Assembly (NCBI GenBank): GCA_023446155.1 | Contig: JAEXIT010000010.1 | Coordinates: 186,001-250,000, forward strand | Direction: 5' to 3' | Source: Bacteroidota bacterium | Lineage (GTDB): Bacteria > Bacteroidota > Bacteroidia > Flavobacteriales > Flavobacteriaceae | DNA length: 64,000 nucleotides | Part shown: piece after piece, positions 25,145 through 34,500 of the stretch | Position numbering within the stretch: the first letter of the stretch is position 1 | Layout: each line of letters begins with the position of its first letter | Notes under the pieces: generated by a model | Told to the model about the DNA's origin: nothing | The model's input: the letters and a program-made list of their open reading frames with translations, nothing else | Database searches by the model: none | Made by a program: the position numbers and the translations under genes

Positions 25145-27136
25145 ATGAAAAATGACACACACAAACACGCCACAAGCGGAGCCGATTGTTGCTCTGCTGA
25201 TGCTAAAATAAATAATCAAAAAAAACAAACTCATAATCACGACCATGATCACGACCATGATCATAGTCACGACGAGGCTGCCGGATGGAAAATGTTCCTC
25301 CCGGCAATCTTGTCGTTCGTATTGCTGATAATCGCAATTGGAATAGACAACTACTTCCCTATCGCAGCATTTACTGGCTGGGTTCGCATTGGCTGGTACA
25401 TTTTAGCCTATTTACCTGTAGGCTGGCCAGTCTTAAAAGAAGCCATCCAAAACATGCGCAGCGGTGCTTTTTTTACCGAATTTTTCCTAATGTCGATCGC
25501 GACACTTGGTGCATTTTATATTGGTGAATATCCCGAAGGCGTCGCAGTAATGTTGTTTTATGCCATTGGAGAATTGTTTCAGACACTGGCCGTAACCCGC
25601 GCCAAATCGAATATCAAAGCCTTATTGGACCAACGGCCGGACACGGCAACTGTTTTGGTTGATGGCAATCCGGTAACAAAAAAAGCCGACACCATTACCA
25701 TTGGTGAAGTGATCCAGCTAAAACCAGGTGAAAAAGTAGCGCTGGACGGTATCTTACTATCCGATTCGGCTACTTTTAATACCGCAGCCTTAACCGGAGA
25801 AAGCAAACCCGATACCAAACGCAAAGGTGACACCGTATTAGCTGGTATGATCAACCTTAATACGGTTGGTTTGGTCGAAGTGACGACTGCTTATACCGAC
25901 AGTAAATTGTCCAAAATTTTGGAACTGGTTCAGGAAGCTACCGCCAAAAAAGCCCCTACGGAGTTGTTTATCCGTAAATTTGCGAATATCTATACACCAA
26001 TTGTGGTCTTCCTTGCAATAGGAATTTGTTTGTTACCGATACTTTTTGTTTCCGATTATAATTTTAACGACTGGCTCTACCGTGCTTTGGTATTTTTAGT
26101 AGTTTCCTGTCCGTGTGCTTTGGTCATCTCCATCCCATTGGGTTATTTCGGAGGAATTGGTGCCGCCAGTAAAAACGGAATATTATTTAAAGGCTCCACG
26201 TTTTTAGACACCATGGCTTCCATTCAGGCCGTAGTGATGGACAAAACAGGGACATTAACCAAAGGTGTTTTTAAGGTACAGGAAGTCGTTAGTTCGGGTT
26301 ACACCGAAAAAGAACTGGTGCAGTATACTGCAGCACTCGAAACGCATTCCACGCATCCGGTTGGAACGGCTATTATCGCCTATGCAAACGGTCAGGAAAA
26401 AGGTATTTCGGTCACCGAAGTAGAAGAAATTGCCGGACACGGCTTAAAAGGTCGGATAAACGGTAAAACCATTCTGGCAGGTAATGTCAAATTGTTGCAA
26501 AAATTTAAGGTGTCTTATGATACGGCTATTGAAAACACACCATATACCATTATTACCGTTGCCATAGATGGACAATATACCGGTTATTTTCTGATTTCGG
26601 ATGAAATTAAGGACGATGCAGCACAAGCCATTACCAATCTTCACCGGTTGGGTATTCAAACCGTGATGCTATCGGGCGATAAACAGGCAGTTGTAACAGC
26701 TGTAGCCAACGAATTGGGTATTGATACTGCTTATGGTGATTTGTTACCGGAAGATAAAGTACGCCAGGTACAACAATTAAAAGATCGGAATCTGAAACTC
26801 GCCTTTGTGGGTGATGGTGTAAATGATGCTCCGGTAATTGCTTTGGCCGATGCCGGTATTGCCATGGGCGGACTGGGTAGTGATGCGACAATTGAAACCG
26901 CCGATATCGTGATTCAAAATGATCAACCATCTAAAATTTATACTGCCATAGCGATTGGTAAAAAAACCAAACAAATCGTATGGCAGAATATCGGTATGGC
27001 CTTTATTGTAAAAGCCGTCGTATTGATTCTTGGCGCCGGTGGACTGGCAACCATGTGGGAAGCTGTATTTGCCGATGTTGGCGTCGCGTTATTAGCGATT
27101 CTAAATGCCGTTCGGATACAAAAAATGAAGTTTTAA
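25145..27136 (+). CDS. Heavy-metal P1B-type ATPase (Zn/Cd/Pb type)
   Basis: 663 residues. A His-rich N-terminus (HNHDHDHDHDHSHD) replaces the usual HMA domain. The TM6 metal site is SCPCALVISIPLG (near 321), the phosphorylation motif DKTGTLTKG (near 365), and the hinge GDGVNDAPV (near 555). The last membrane helix contains DVGVALLAILNAVR, where the DxG pattern is typical of the Zn/Cd/Pb-specific P1B-2 group. It exports metal from cytosol to periplasm, feeding the RND pump. There is no HMA domain inside the protein; the separate HMA gene just upstream may replace it. Confidence 0.95.
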   Translation: MKNDTHKHATSGADCCSADAKINNQKKQTHNHDHDHDHDHSHDEAAGWKMFLPAILSFVLLIIAIGIDNYFPIAAFTGWVRIGWYILAYLPVGWPVLKEAIQNMRSGAFFTEFFLMSIATLGAFYIGEYPEGVAVMLFYAIGELFQTLAVTRAKSNIKALLDQRPDTATVLVDGNPVTKKADTITIGEVIQLKPGEKVALDGILLSDSATFNTAALTGESKPDTKRKGDTVLAGMINLNTVGLVEVTTAYTDSKLSKILELVQEATAKKAPTELFIRKFANIYTPIVVFLAIGICLLPILFVSDYNFNDWLYRALVFLVVSCPCALVISIPLGYFGGIGAASKNGILFKGSTFLDTMASIQAVVMDKTGTLTKGVFKVQEVVSSGYTEKELVQYTAALETHSTHPVGTAIIAYANGQEKGISVTEVEEIAGHGLKGRINGKTILAGNVKLLQKFKVSYDTAIENTPYTIITVAIDGQYTGYFLISDEIKDDAAQAITNLHRLGIQTVMLSGDKQAVVTAVANELGIDTAYGDLLPEDKVRQVQQLKDRNLKLAFVGDGVNDAPVIALADAGIAMGGLGSDATIETADIVIQNDQPSKIYTAIAIGKKTKQIVWQNIGMAFIVKAVVLILGAGGLATMWEAVFADVGVALLAILNAVRIQKMKF

Positions 27137-27144
27137 CTTAACTA

Positions 27145-27158
27145 AACCTGTCAGGTGT
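27145..27158. repeat. CCTGWCAGG palindrome, single copy
   Basis: AACCTGTCAGGTGT, 8 bases after the stop of the P-type ATPase gene. It is a single unit of the palindrome that occurs paired at 34073, 35062, 37955 and 40376. Confidence 0.6.
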
Positions 27159-27254
27159 AATAGCAACAATCGCAAAATATTATAACTCTTTCTCAAAATA
27201 CTACAACAACGGTATACATTCCGATTGATACCTTCGCATTTTAAATGAATTTAT

Positions 27255-27917
27255 ATGACACCCCTATCTCCTATTGAAACCGGTAAGCAATTGCGAAAAC
27301 CGGATGGTGAAGCCGGAATTGCGATCGGTCGCGATATGAACCGTTCCAACCGTCAGATGTATACCGACCTATTTGCGTTACTTACCCTTAGCGACCTTGA
27401 TACCGTATTAGAAATTGGTTATGGAAACGGCATGCATTTTCCCGCCTATTTTGTACCAGGAAAGGCCATAACCGTTTACGGCATGGACTATTCGGAAGTA
27501 ATGCATCAGGAAGCCTTGCAAAATAATGCCTCATTCGTTGCCGTAGGATCCGTAATTCCGGAACACGGCGATATTATAAACTGTTCCTATCCTGATAATA
27601 AATTTGATCATATCATAGCTTTAAACACGGTTTATTTTTGGGAACCGCTGGAAGACTATCTGAGTCTGCTTTTCCGTATTTTAAAACCCGGCGGAAAATT
27701 GTATATTGGTTATCGTCCGAAACGCGTCTTACATCAAGTCGATTTTGTCCAGCAAGGCTTTGCGCTATACGATGAAGCGGTTTTAAATGAGCAACTGGAA
27801 AAAGTCGGTTTTGAAATTATACAGGAACACCAACACAACTATTCCAAAATGACGGTTAATAATCAGCCGTTAGAAAGTACCGATCTTGTGACGGTTTGTA
27901 TAAAAAAAGAGGCTTAA
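27255..27917 (+). CDS. Class I SAM-dependent methyltransferase
   Basis: 220 residues. Motif I is TVLEIGYGNGMHFP (near 53), motif II is NKFDHIIALNTVYFWE and the post-motif is LKPGGKLYIGYRP. It is the general UbiE/COQ5-like class I fold. The substrate cannot be told. It lies 118 bp after the P-type ATPase and is probably separately transcribed, since the repeat unit at 27145 lies between. Confidence 0.87.
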   Translation: MTPLSPIETGKQLRKPDGEAGIAIGRDMNRSNRQMYTDLFALLTLSDLDTVLEIGYGNGMHFPAYFVPGKAITVYGMDYSEVMHQEALQNNASFVAVGSVIPEHGDIINCSYPDNKFDHIIALNTVYFWEPLEDYLSLLFRILKPGGKLYIGYRPKRVLHQVDFVQQGFALYDEAVLNEQLEKVGFEIIQEHQHNYSKMTVNNQPLESTDLVTVCIKKEA

Positions 27918-27929
27918 AAAGCCTCTTTT
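27905..27929. terminator. Bidirectional terminator
   Basis: Stem AAAAGAGGCTT/AAGCCTCTTTT with a 3-base loop between the methyltransferase stop and the converging T9SS protein gene; A and T runs on both sides allow it to act in both directions. Confidence 0.85.
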
Positions 27930-27955
27930 AATTTCTATCGTAAATTTAGAATCGT

Positions 27956-29527
27956 TTATTTTTTTACAAACTTAACAGTAGTCTGATTTACTTTAAGTAA
28001 ATAAATACCTGCTGCCAAATTCTCTACCGCTACGGAAGTACGATCATCAGCAATCGTTCCATTGCTAACGATTCGACCGTTGCTATCGTATACCTGATAT
28101 GCCGTTCCTGCTGTTAATTCGTTTACTGTTGTATCAATCATTAATTGATCAACAACTGGATTTGGATAAACTACAAGTTGTTTTCCTTTTTCAAAACCAA
28201 CCGTTGAAAGTGACGTTCCGTTTCCGATATATCGCGCAACTGCAAAATCATTTCCGGTATACCCCACCAAAATGATTTTATCGTCCGACTGGATGGCCAT
28301 TGCCAAAGATTCGCTATACGTATTCGTCCCAAAATCGGTGGTTACCTTACCGGAAGTTCCAAATGTTGTATCGATCGAATAATCGGTATTTAATCGGGTA
28401 AGTGCAAATTTAGAAGTCGCAGTAGTCGTAGTTGCATCAATTGCCGAACCCGCTAATACAATTTTAGCATTACTGTCCATTCCCATATCATAACACATAT
28501 CGATAGTACTTGGTGAAAAATCGATAGAACCTTGTAATGCAACCGTTCCGCCCGAAGTTACCGTACCATAATAATATTTATAATCGGTAGACGACCAACG
28601 GCTACTACCGCTAAAAAGGAAACTATCATCCGGTTTTAAAAGCATCGCATTGGTCTTATTGTCACTGGTTGTAAATGAGTTGGATGCAAATCCATCGGAA
28701 GAAAAAGTGGTATCCAATGTTCCGTTGCTATTCAATCGGCAAACATATTGTCTGGAATATTGCATTGATCCGTTCCCTGGTACATCACTCCATCCCACTG
28801 CTGTAATTTTTCCGTTCGATTTTAACGCCAGATCTTCTATACAAAAAGTAAATCCATTCGAATTACTTTCCGGAAATGGCAAGTCGATTAATCGCCCGTT
28901 ATTACCAAATGTCGTATCTAAAACACCCGAAGCCGTATAACGCGCAAAAATTCCTCTGGACTCATTCGTGTTTAAAACCGAAGTTCCTCCAACTACTATG
29001 TTTCCAGTTACATGGTGCACTTTGACTACTTTAAATTCATCCGCCCGTGCCGCAGTATTATAAATGGTAAAATTGGTAAAGGCTTTCCCTCCCATACCAA
29101 AAGTAGTATCAAGACTACCATTGCTATTTAAACGTATTACCGCACCGGCTCTGTCACTTCCATTATCGGAATATCCCGCCAGTACTATTTTTCCATCCAT
29201 CTGTAAATCCATCGAATACGCTCTATCATCGCTACCGCCTTGTAAATCGAACGATGCTTTCCCATTGGTACCAAATGTCGTATCAAGACTACCGTCGGCA
29301 TTATAACGAACGCAGGCAAAATCCTCACCGAAAACACTACTGTAGGTATAACCGGCAACAACAATTTTACCATCTTGTTGCAATGCTACTCCATGTGCTT
29401 TATCAGCGCCGCTGTTAATGGATGTTATTACCTTTCCTCCTGTTCCAAAAGTTGGATCAAGACCTCCATTTTGTGAAAAGGCACAAAATCCTGTCAATAA
29501 AAAACCTAATTGTACTAGTTTGTTCAT
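27956..29527 (-). CDS. Secreted delta-60 repeat protein with type A T9SS sorting tail
   Basis: 523 residues. A signal peptide (1-18, ending in AFSQ) precedes at least seven delta-60 units, each with LDxTFGxxGK and DGKIVVAG-like halves (for example DPTFGTGGKV and DTTFGTNGKA). These form a beta-propeller-like domain. The C-terminal ~75 residues are the T9SS type A sorting domain (VYPNPVVDQLMID, then the GIYLLKV segment and KFVKK end). It is exported by the type IX system that PorX, 11 kb away, controls. The binding target is unknown. Confidence 0.92.
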   Translation of the reverse strand: MNKLVQLGFLLTGFCAFSQNGGLDPTFGTGGKVITSINSGADKAHGVALQQDGKIVVAGYTYSSVFGEDFACVRYNADGSLDTTFGTNGKASFDLQGGSDDRAYSMDLQMDGKIVLAGYSDNGSDRAGAVIRLNSNGSLDTTFGMGGKAFTNFTIYNTAARADEFKVVKVHHVTGNIVVGGTSVLNTNESRGIFARYTASGVLDTTFGNNGRLIDLPFPESNSNGFTFCIEDLALKSNGKITAVGWSDVPGNGSMQYSRQYVCRLNSNGTLDTTFSSDGFASNSFTTSDNKTNAMLLKPDDSFLFSGSSRWSSTDYKYYYGTVTSGGTVALQGSIDFSPSTIDMCYDMGMDSNAKIVLAGSAIDATTTTATSKFALTRLNTDYSIDTTFGTSGKVTTDFGTNTYSESLAMAIQSDDKIILVGYTGNDFAVARYIGNGTSLSTVGFEKGKQLVVYPNPVVDQLMIDTTVNELTAGTAYQVYDSNGRIVSNGTIADDRTSVAVENLAAGIYLLKVNQTTVKFVKK

Positions 29528-29744
29528 ATGCTTAAAATGTTTGTTTTTTATATTTATATCTCCTTAATGAGAAATAAAAATCGCGCCAAAAGTAGTATTA
29601 AATTTTCTTACAAAGACCATTTTAGCAGACAATTTTCTACCGTATAAATACTGATTTTAACGCTGAAAAAACACATAGAAACACAAAAAACAGTTTTTTA
29701 CACCAATCTTAAATCCCATTCGTTATAAATAACTGTTTTCATAA

Positions 29745-29770
29745 AAAAAACCGCTACAAAGCGGTTTTTT
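29745..29770 (-). terminator. Terminator of ettA
   Basis: Stem AAAAAACCGC/GCGGTTTTTT with a 6-base loop, followed on the minus strand by more T; directly after the ettA stop. It could act in both directions. Confidence 0.8.
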
Positions 29771-29787
29771 ATAACTTCTTATTTTCG

Positions 29788-31482
29788 TTATCCTCGGATC
29801 AATTTTTTGTATTTGATACGGGTTGGTGTCAAGTCACCACCAAGTCGTTTCTTTTTATTCTCTTCGTAATCGGAGAAACTTCCTTCGAAGAAATAAACCT
29901 GCGAATCCCCTTCGAAAGCCAGGATATGCGTACAAATCCTGTCCAGGAACCAACGGTCGTGGGAAATAACCACCGCACAACCGGCGAAATTTTCCAAACC
30001 TTCTTCCAATGCACGAAGCGTGTTGATATCCAAGTCGTTCGTTGGCTCATCCAGTAGCAATACGTTACCTTCCTCTTTTAAGGTCATCGCCAAGTGCAAA
30101 CGGTTACGTTCTCCTCCGGAAAGTGTCGAAACTTTTTTATTTTGATCACTTCCACCAAAGTTAAATCGGGACAAATACGCTCTGGAGTTTACCTGACGGC
30201 CACCCATCATTATCAATTCCTGACCATCGCAGAAGTTTTCCCAGATGGATTTATTCGGATCGATATTCGAGTGCGACTGATCGACATAAGCGATTTTTGC
30301 GGTGTCTCCAATAACAAACTCCCCGTTATCCGGTGCTTCTTCACCCATGATCATACGGAAGATCGTCGATTTACCGGCACCATTCGGGCCAATAATCCCT
30401 ACGATTCCCGCTTGCGGCAACGTAAAGTTCAGGTTTTCATATAATAGTTTGTCACCAAAAGCTTTCGAAACATTTTTAGCATCGATTACATTGGTTCCCA
30501 AACGCGGACCATTCGGGATGTAGATCTCTAATTTCTCATCCAGTTCTTTTTGGTCTTCGTTTAGTAATTTATCGTAGTTCTGTAAACGGGCTTTTTGTTT
30601 CGTCTGACGCCCTTTGGCTCCCTGACGTACCCAGTCTAACTCGCGTTCTAATGTTTTTCTACGTTTGGACGCTACTTTTTCTTCCTGCTCCATACGTTTT
30701 GATTTCTGATCCAACCAAGACGAATAGTTTCCTTTCCACGGAATACCTTCACCACGGTCTAACTCTAAAATCCATCCGGCCACATTATCCAGGAAATAAC
30801 GGTCGTGGGTTACGGCAATTACCGTTCCGGCATATTGTTGTAAGTGTTGCTCCAACCACAGTACGCTTTCCGCATCCAAGTGGTTCGTTGGCTCATCCAA
30901 TAACAATACATCTGGCTGTTGTAATAACAAACGACATAAAGCCACACGGCGACGCTCTCCTCCGGACAATACTTTAATAGGTGTATCCGGCTCCGGCGTG
31001 CGTAGCGCATCCATCGCAATTTCCAGTTTGGTATCCAGCTCCCATGCGCCTACCGCATCGATTTTATCCTGAAGTTCAGCCTGACGGTCCATTAACTTCT
31101 GCATTTTATCAGCATCTTCGTATACTTCCGGTAAACCGAACATATCGTTGATTTTATTGAATTCATCCAGAATGGCAACCGTCTCGGCTACCCCTTCGCG
31201 TACGATTTCAATAACGGTTTTGGTTTCGTCCAATAGTGGTTCCTGCTCTAAATATCCTACCGTATAACCCGGCGCGAATACGACATCCCCTTGGTAGTTT
31301 TTATCTACTCCGGCAATAATTTTTAATAAAGATGATTTACCAGAACCGTTTAATCCCAGGATACCAATTTTAGCACCGTAGAAAAAACTCAGGTAAATAT
31401 CTTTTAAAACCTGTTTGTTTGTGCTCGAGTAGGTTTTACTTACCCGTGACATCGAAAATATTACTTTTTTATCGTCTGACAT
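29788..31482 (-). CDS. ettA: Energy-dependent translational throttle protein EttA (ABC-F)
   Basis: 564 residues, full length for EttA. It has two ABC domains: Walker A GLNGSGKSSLLK and IGPNGAGKSTIFR, two LSGGE signatures (VLSGGERRRVALCRLLL; LSGGERNRLHLAMTL) and two Walker B DEPTNHLD/DEPTNDLD. The linker and arm between them are basic and coiled (KSKRMEQEEKVASKRRK). It binds the ribosomal E site and regulates the first elongation steps according to ATP level. No membrane segment. Single gene with its own terminator. Confidence 0.94.
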   Translation of the reverse strand: MSDDKKVIFSMSRVSKTYSSTNKQVLKDIYLSFFYGAKIGILGLNGSGKSSLLKIIAGVDKNYQGDVVFAPGYTVGYLEQEPLLDETKTVIEIVREGVAETVAILDEFNKINDMFGLPEVYEDADKMQKLMDRQAELQDKIDAVGAWELDTKLEIAMDALRTPEPDTPIKVLSGGERRRVALCRLLLQQPDVLLLDEPTNHLDAESVLWLEQHLQQYAGTVIAVTHDRYFLDNVAGWILELDRGEGIPWKGNYSSWLDQKSKRMEQEEKVASKRRKTLERELDWVRQGAKGRQTKQKARLQNYDKLLNEDQKELDEKLEIYIPNGPRLGTNVIDAKNVSKAFGDKLLYENLNFTLPQAGIVGIIGPNGAGKSTIFRMIMGEEAPDNGEFVIGDTAKIAYVDQSHSNIDPNKSIWENFCDGQELIMMGGRQVNSRAYLSRFNFGGSDQNKKVSTLSGGERNRLHLAMTLKEEGNVLLLDEPTNDLDINTLRALEEGLENFAGCAVVISHDRWFLDRICTHILAFEGDSQVYFFEGSFSDYEENKKKRLGGDLTPTRIKYKKLIRG

Positions 31483-31683
31483 GTCAAAATGTGTTTAGTG
31501 TCTATTCAGATAGCAAATATAAGTGAAATACGATAGAATAAAAATTACGGAGCGATTTATGGTTTAGTAGTCCAATCGAATGTTTTTTGTAGCACAAATT
31601 TATCCCTTTTGATGATTCAGAAAAAACATCCGTAGTCTTTAAAAACCAGCGGAATAATGCCGGATATACGGTCCAAAATAGAA

Positions 31684-31707
31684 AACGGTGGTATTTTGAC
31701 CACCGTT
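31684..31707 (-). terminator. Terminator of the SDR gene
   Basis: Stem AACGGTGGT/ACCACCGTT with a 6-base loop, followed on the minus strand by a T-rich tail, 7 bases after the SDR stop. Confidence 0.8.
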
Positions 31708-31713
31708 ATATTT

Positions 31714-32466
31714 TTAGCGGATCACCGAAATACCGGCATCCACTTTTAGTTCGGTTCCATGGATATAGGAAGCCTGTTCCGAAGCGAGGAACAATACCGC
31801 ATCGGCAATTTCCGAGGGCTCCCCCTGTCGTTGGAATGGTATCGTCGGAATTAAAGCTGTGACCGCACTTTCGATCTGTTCGGCAGTAAGTCCGGTATTA
31901 CTATAAATATTGGTCTTGATATGCCCCGGGCTAATTCCATTGACACGAATACCCTTCACCGTCAATTCGGCTGCAAAAGTTTTAACAAACGATTGTACTG
32001 CCGATTTTGCCGCAGAGTACACCGAAAAATTTGCCATTCCCACTTCCGTCACAAAAGACGTATTAAAAACAATACTACTTCCCGGTCTTAATAATGGTAA
32101 AAGCTGTTGTACCGTAAAAAAAGGCCCTTTTACCAGCATATTGAACAATTCATCAAAATGAACCGCATCGGCTTGCGCTACAGAAGCAAACCGACCGTAA
32201 CCCGCATTTAAAAAGACCAGATCAAGAAAATCCGTATACCGATATACCTGTTGTTGCAATTGCATCAGGTCCTGCATATTCCCAGCATTGGATACAATAC
32301 CGTGGCTGTTTTTTCCTAATAAAGCGATGGCTTTGTTTACCGTTTCGACACTACGTCCGGTGACGATTACCTGTCCGCCTTCGGCTATAAATTGTCGGGC
32401 TGTAGCCAATCCTATACCATTGGTTCCTCCGGTTATCAGGGCAAATTTGTTTTGAAATCGCTGCAT
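31714..32466 (-). CDS. Short-chain dehydrogenase/reductase (SDR)
   Basis: 250 residues, one classical SDR domain: the cofactor motif TGGTNGIGLA (near 13), the NAG motif (LNAGYG, near 90), catalytic Ser and the YSAAK active site (Tyr near 149), and the C-terminal SPGHIKT. An NAD(P)-dependent alcohol or ketone oxidoreductase; substrate not predictable. Single gene. Confidence 0.9.
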   Translation of the reverse strand: MQRFQNKFALITGGTNGIGLATARQFIAEGGQVIVTGRSVETVNKAIALLGKNSHGIVSNAGNMQDLMQLQQQVYRYTDFLDLVFLNAGYGRFASVAQADAVHFDELFNMLVKGPFFTVQQLLPLLRPGSSIVFNTSFVTEVGMANFSVYSAAKSAVQSFVKTFAAELTVKGIRVNGISPGHIKTNIYSNTGLTAEQIESAVTALIPTIPFQRQGEPSEIADAVLFLASEQASYIHGTELKVDAGISVIR

Positions 32467-32600
32467 GGTTTTAATTTTTAATTACCCTGCAAAAATTTAC
32501 AATTCGCCTATTTTTTAAAACCCGAATCTTGCGGTTTGTTAAAAATCGGATTGTAAAGCCTGGTCGAACTTGGTTCTAAAGCGATCTGTGAAGGATGGAT

Positions 32601-32990
32601 TTAACCCGGTATGGTTTCGACCAGTACTTCATTTTCAGACTGATCATAATACGTACAGGTTCTTTTTTGCATATCCATAGTCCATTTTGCTATACCCGAA
32701 CGGGCACAATCCCTGCAAAATGTCAAGTAATCGGTTTGCCCTTGTTGATGGGCTTTGAGGTCTTTTTTAAAATCAATACAATTACTTTCTAAAACGATGT
32801 TAAGCATCTCATACACTGGAGGTGCCATAACCCGATAATCCTTAGTACCGTAATATTCGGTATGGCCATCGGAAACAAACGTTTCGTAAAAAGTCACCCC
32901 AAGTCCAATCAAGTCTTGAATATAATTGGGGAAATCGGCTCCCGATTTTACTTTTGCATGGGCCGCTTTGATCTCTTCCAGTGTAAACAT
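32601..32990 (-). CDS. DUF1398 (YbcV-like) protein
   Basis: 129 residues. The whole protein matches the DUF1398 pattern: AAHAKVKSGADFPNYIQDL, FVSDGHTEYYG, then TFCRDCARSGIAKWTMDM. Function unknown; usually a small soluble protein. It lies 28 bp downstream of a MarR regulator gene on the same strand, so it may be part of that unit. Confidence 0.87.
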   Translation of the reverse strand: MFTLEEIKAAHAKVKSGADFPNYIQDLIGLGVTFYETFVSDGHTEYYGTKDYRVMAPPVYEMLNIVLESNCIDFKKDLKAHQQGQTDYLTFCRDCARSGIAKWTMDMQKRTCTYYDQSENEVLVETIPG

Positions 32991-33018
32991 CGTACTATTT
33001 TTTAGCTACTCAAAGATA

Positions 33019-33519
33019 CTATTTTTCTATAGTGTTGGCATCCTGTTCCTGTTTTAATTGCAAGACGCGTTGCAGAAAACTTTGGGTTGCCATTTTATTT
33101 TCGGCTTCGGTAAGCGCTGCCAGCAATGCATTTTGGTTGTCTGCAATTTCATGTAACGCTGTACGCATCACTTCCCATACGGGTTTCATCTGTTCGATTA
33201 ACGCCAATCCACTAGACGTTAACTGTATTCGCCGTTTTCGCTCGTCTTCTTTGTCTTTAACGGAACGAATCAGTTTTTGCTTTTCGAGTTCTTTTAGCAG
33301 ACTAATCGTAGATGGATGGGTATATCCTATCTCATTTGCGATTTCTACCACACTCAGCATCTCTTTATGGTATAAGGTATAAATCACGGGAAACCATTTG
33401 GGCTCAAATGCGATTCCATATGCTTTATAAACCTGCGCTCCGTCTTTGCGAAGTTGCTCACTAAGGCGCTGTAACCTGGTCGAGATGGCTAATATTCCGG
33501 ATTCATCAATTATATTCAT
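33019..33519 (-). CDS. MarR-family transcriptional regulator
   Basis: 166 residues from the ATG at 33519, chosen because it overlaps the upstream GNAT stop by ATGA, a coupling pattern; a start 9 codons earlier also exists. Winged helix: SVVEIANEIGYTHPSTISLL as recognition helix and DKEDERKRRIQLTSSGLAL as wing. This is the MarR fold, with long helices at both ends for dimerisation. It may regulate its own GNAT-MarR-DUF1398 unit. Confidence 0.88.
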   Translation of the reverse strand: MNIIDESGILAISTRLQRLSEQLRKDGAQVYKAYGIAFEPKWFPVIYTLYHKEMLSVVEIANEIGYTHPSTISLLKELEKQKLIRSVKDKEDERKRRIQLTSSGLALIEQMKPVWEVMRTALHEIADNQNALLAALTEAENKMATQSFLQRVLQLKQEQDANTIEK

Positions 33520-34013
33520 GGCTGTTTGTCGAGATTTAAATGGCAAAATACATTATCGGCACTCATTAATGGAAAAGCGTCCGGCAAATTCGTTTTTTCA
33601 ATCCGCACAAAGTTATTCTTTTCATAAAAACGAAGTGCCGCTTCTAAAATGGTAATCGTTCCCAAATATAAGTGTCGGATTCCATTTTCACGGCTATAGG
33701 CGATTAAAATATCGAGTAATTGCTGGGCAATCCGGTATTCTTTTCCGCGAAATTCTTTTTTGACAAACATCTTTCGAATCGCTCCTTCTTGATCGGCATA
33801 TTTGATCAACGCAATAGTACCTATGAGTTCACCATTGTGGAAAGCGCCCCAAAAAGCACCACCTCCCTGATAATAAAAGGCTTCTATTTCCAATAGATCG
33901 GGTTGATCGTCTATCGTAATCGGGACATTAAATTCTTTTTGCTGAATACTTAAAATCAGGTCAATTGCCGCAGCTGAATGGTCATTTCCGATGGGCTGAA
34001 TACGAATTTCCAT
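33516..34013 (-). CDS. GNAT-family N-acetyltransferase
   Basis: 165 residues. Acetyl-CoA binding loop KKEFRGKEYRIAQQLLDIL (degenerate RGKGxG), preceded by IRKMFV and followed by YLGTI and YEKNNF. The substrate is unknown. Its stop overlaps the MarR start by 4 bp. A repeat-type hairpin (34073-34115) separates it from the HxlR gene upstream. Confidence 0.87.
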   Translation of the reverse strand: MEIRIQPIGNDHSAAAIDLILSIQQKEFNVPITIDDQPDLLEIEAFYYQGGGAFWGAFHNGELIGTIALIKYADQEGAIRKMFVKKEFRGKEYRIAQQLLDILIAYSRENGIRHLYLGTITILEAALRFYEKNNFVRIEKTNLPDAFPLMSADNVFCHLNLDKQP

Positions 34014-34072
34014 AGTTGTTTTTTATTTACACAACAAAACTACGTAGTTAAATACATAAACACAAAAAATTT

Positions 34073-34115
34073 AACTAAAACCTGTCAGGTGTCTAAGACC
34101 TGTCAGGTTTTAGTT
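34073..34115. repeat. Paired CCTGTCAGG palindrome hairpin
   Basis: Perfect 18-bp inverted repeat: AACTAAAACCTGTCAGGT and ACCTGTCAGGTTTTAGTT with a 7-base loop. It starts at the HxlR stop codon and is followed on the minus strand by a T run, so it may also terminate that gene. Each arm contains its own CCTGTCAGG palindrome. Confidence 0.8.
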
Positions 34116-34488
34116 ATCGTGTTTTTTTAATCATCATCCTATGATCAAAACCCCATTGAACTAAAGCCTCAATAACCGGGATAACCGACTTCCCGTAGTC
34201 CGTTAAGGCATAGGTTACCGTAATCGGACGCGTATTCTGGACGGTGCGGGAAACGAGTTCGTTTATTTCGAGTTCTTTTAATTCTTTACTGAGCATTTTT
34301 GCAGAGATTCCCTGTATGCCGCGTTCGATCATCTTAAAATGGACCAACTTATCCTGTCGGTTTTTTAGGTAAATCAGAATTAAAAGTTTCCATTTTCCAC
34401 CGAGGATTTCCAGACTGTCACGAATCGCAAAAAGTTCTTCGCTGCAGCTGGTCTCTCGTAGCAGCCCCTGATCGTTTATTTGTGTCAT
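34114..34488 (-). CDS. HxlR-family transcriptional regulator
   Basis: 124 residues: the HxlR winged helix, with Cys15 in RETSCSEELF, ILGGKWKLLILIYL, then QGISAKMLSKELKELE (recognition helix) and TYALTDYGKS (wing). It diverges from a cupin gene, the likely target. The intergenic region has a perfect palindrome GTAACTAGTTAC. The N-terminal cysteine fits a thiol-sensing role, as suggested for the first HxlR protein; that is inference. Confidence 0.9.
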   Translation of the reverse strand: MTQINDQGLLRETSCSEELFAIRDSLEILGGKWKLLILIYLKNRQDKLVHFKMIERGIQGISAKMLSKELKELEINELVSRTVQNTRPITVTYALTDYGKSVIPVIEALVQWGFDHRMMIKKTR

Positions 34489-34500
34489 AGTTTCTTTTGG

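Noticed and set aside
25210..25275. Short repeated CAYGAC-like units in the P-type ATPase gene
   Set aside because: They encode the His/Asp-rich metal-binding N-terminus and are a normal feature, not a separate DNA repeat.
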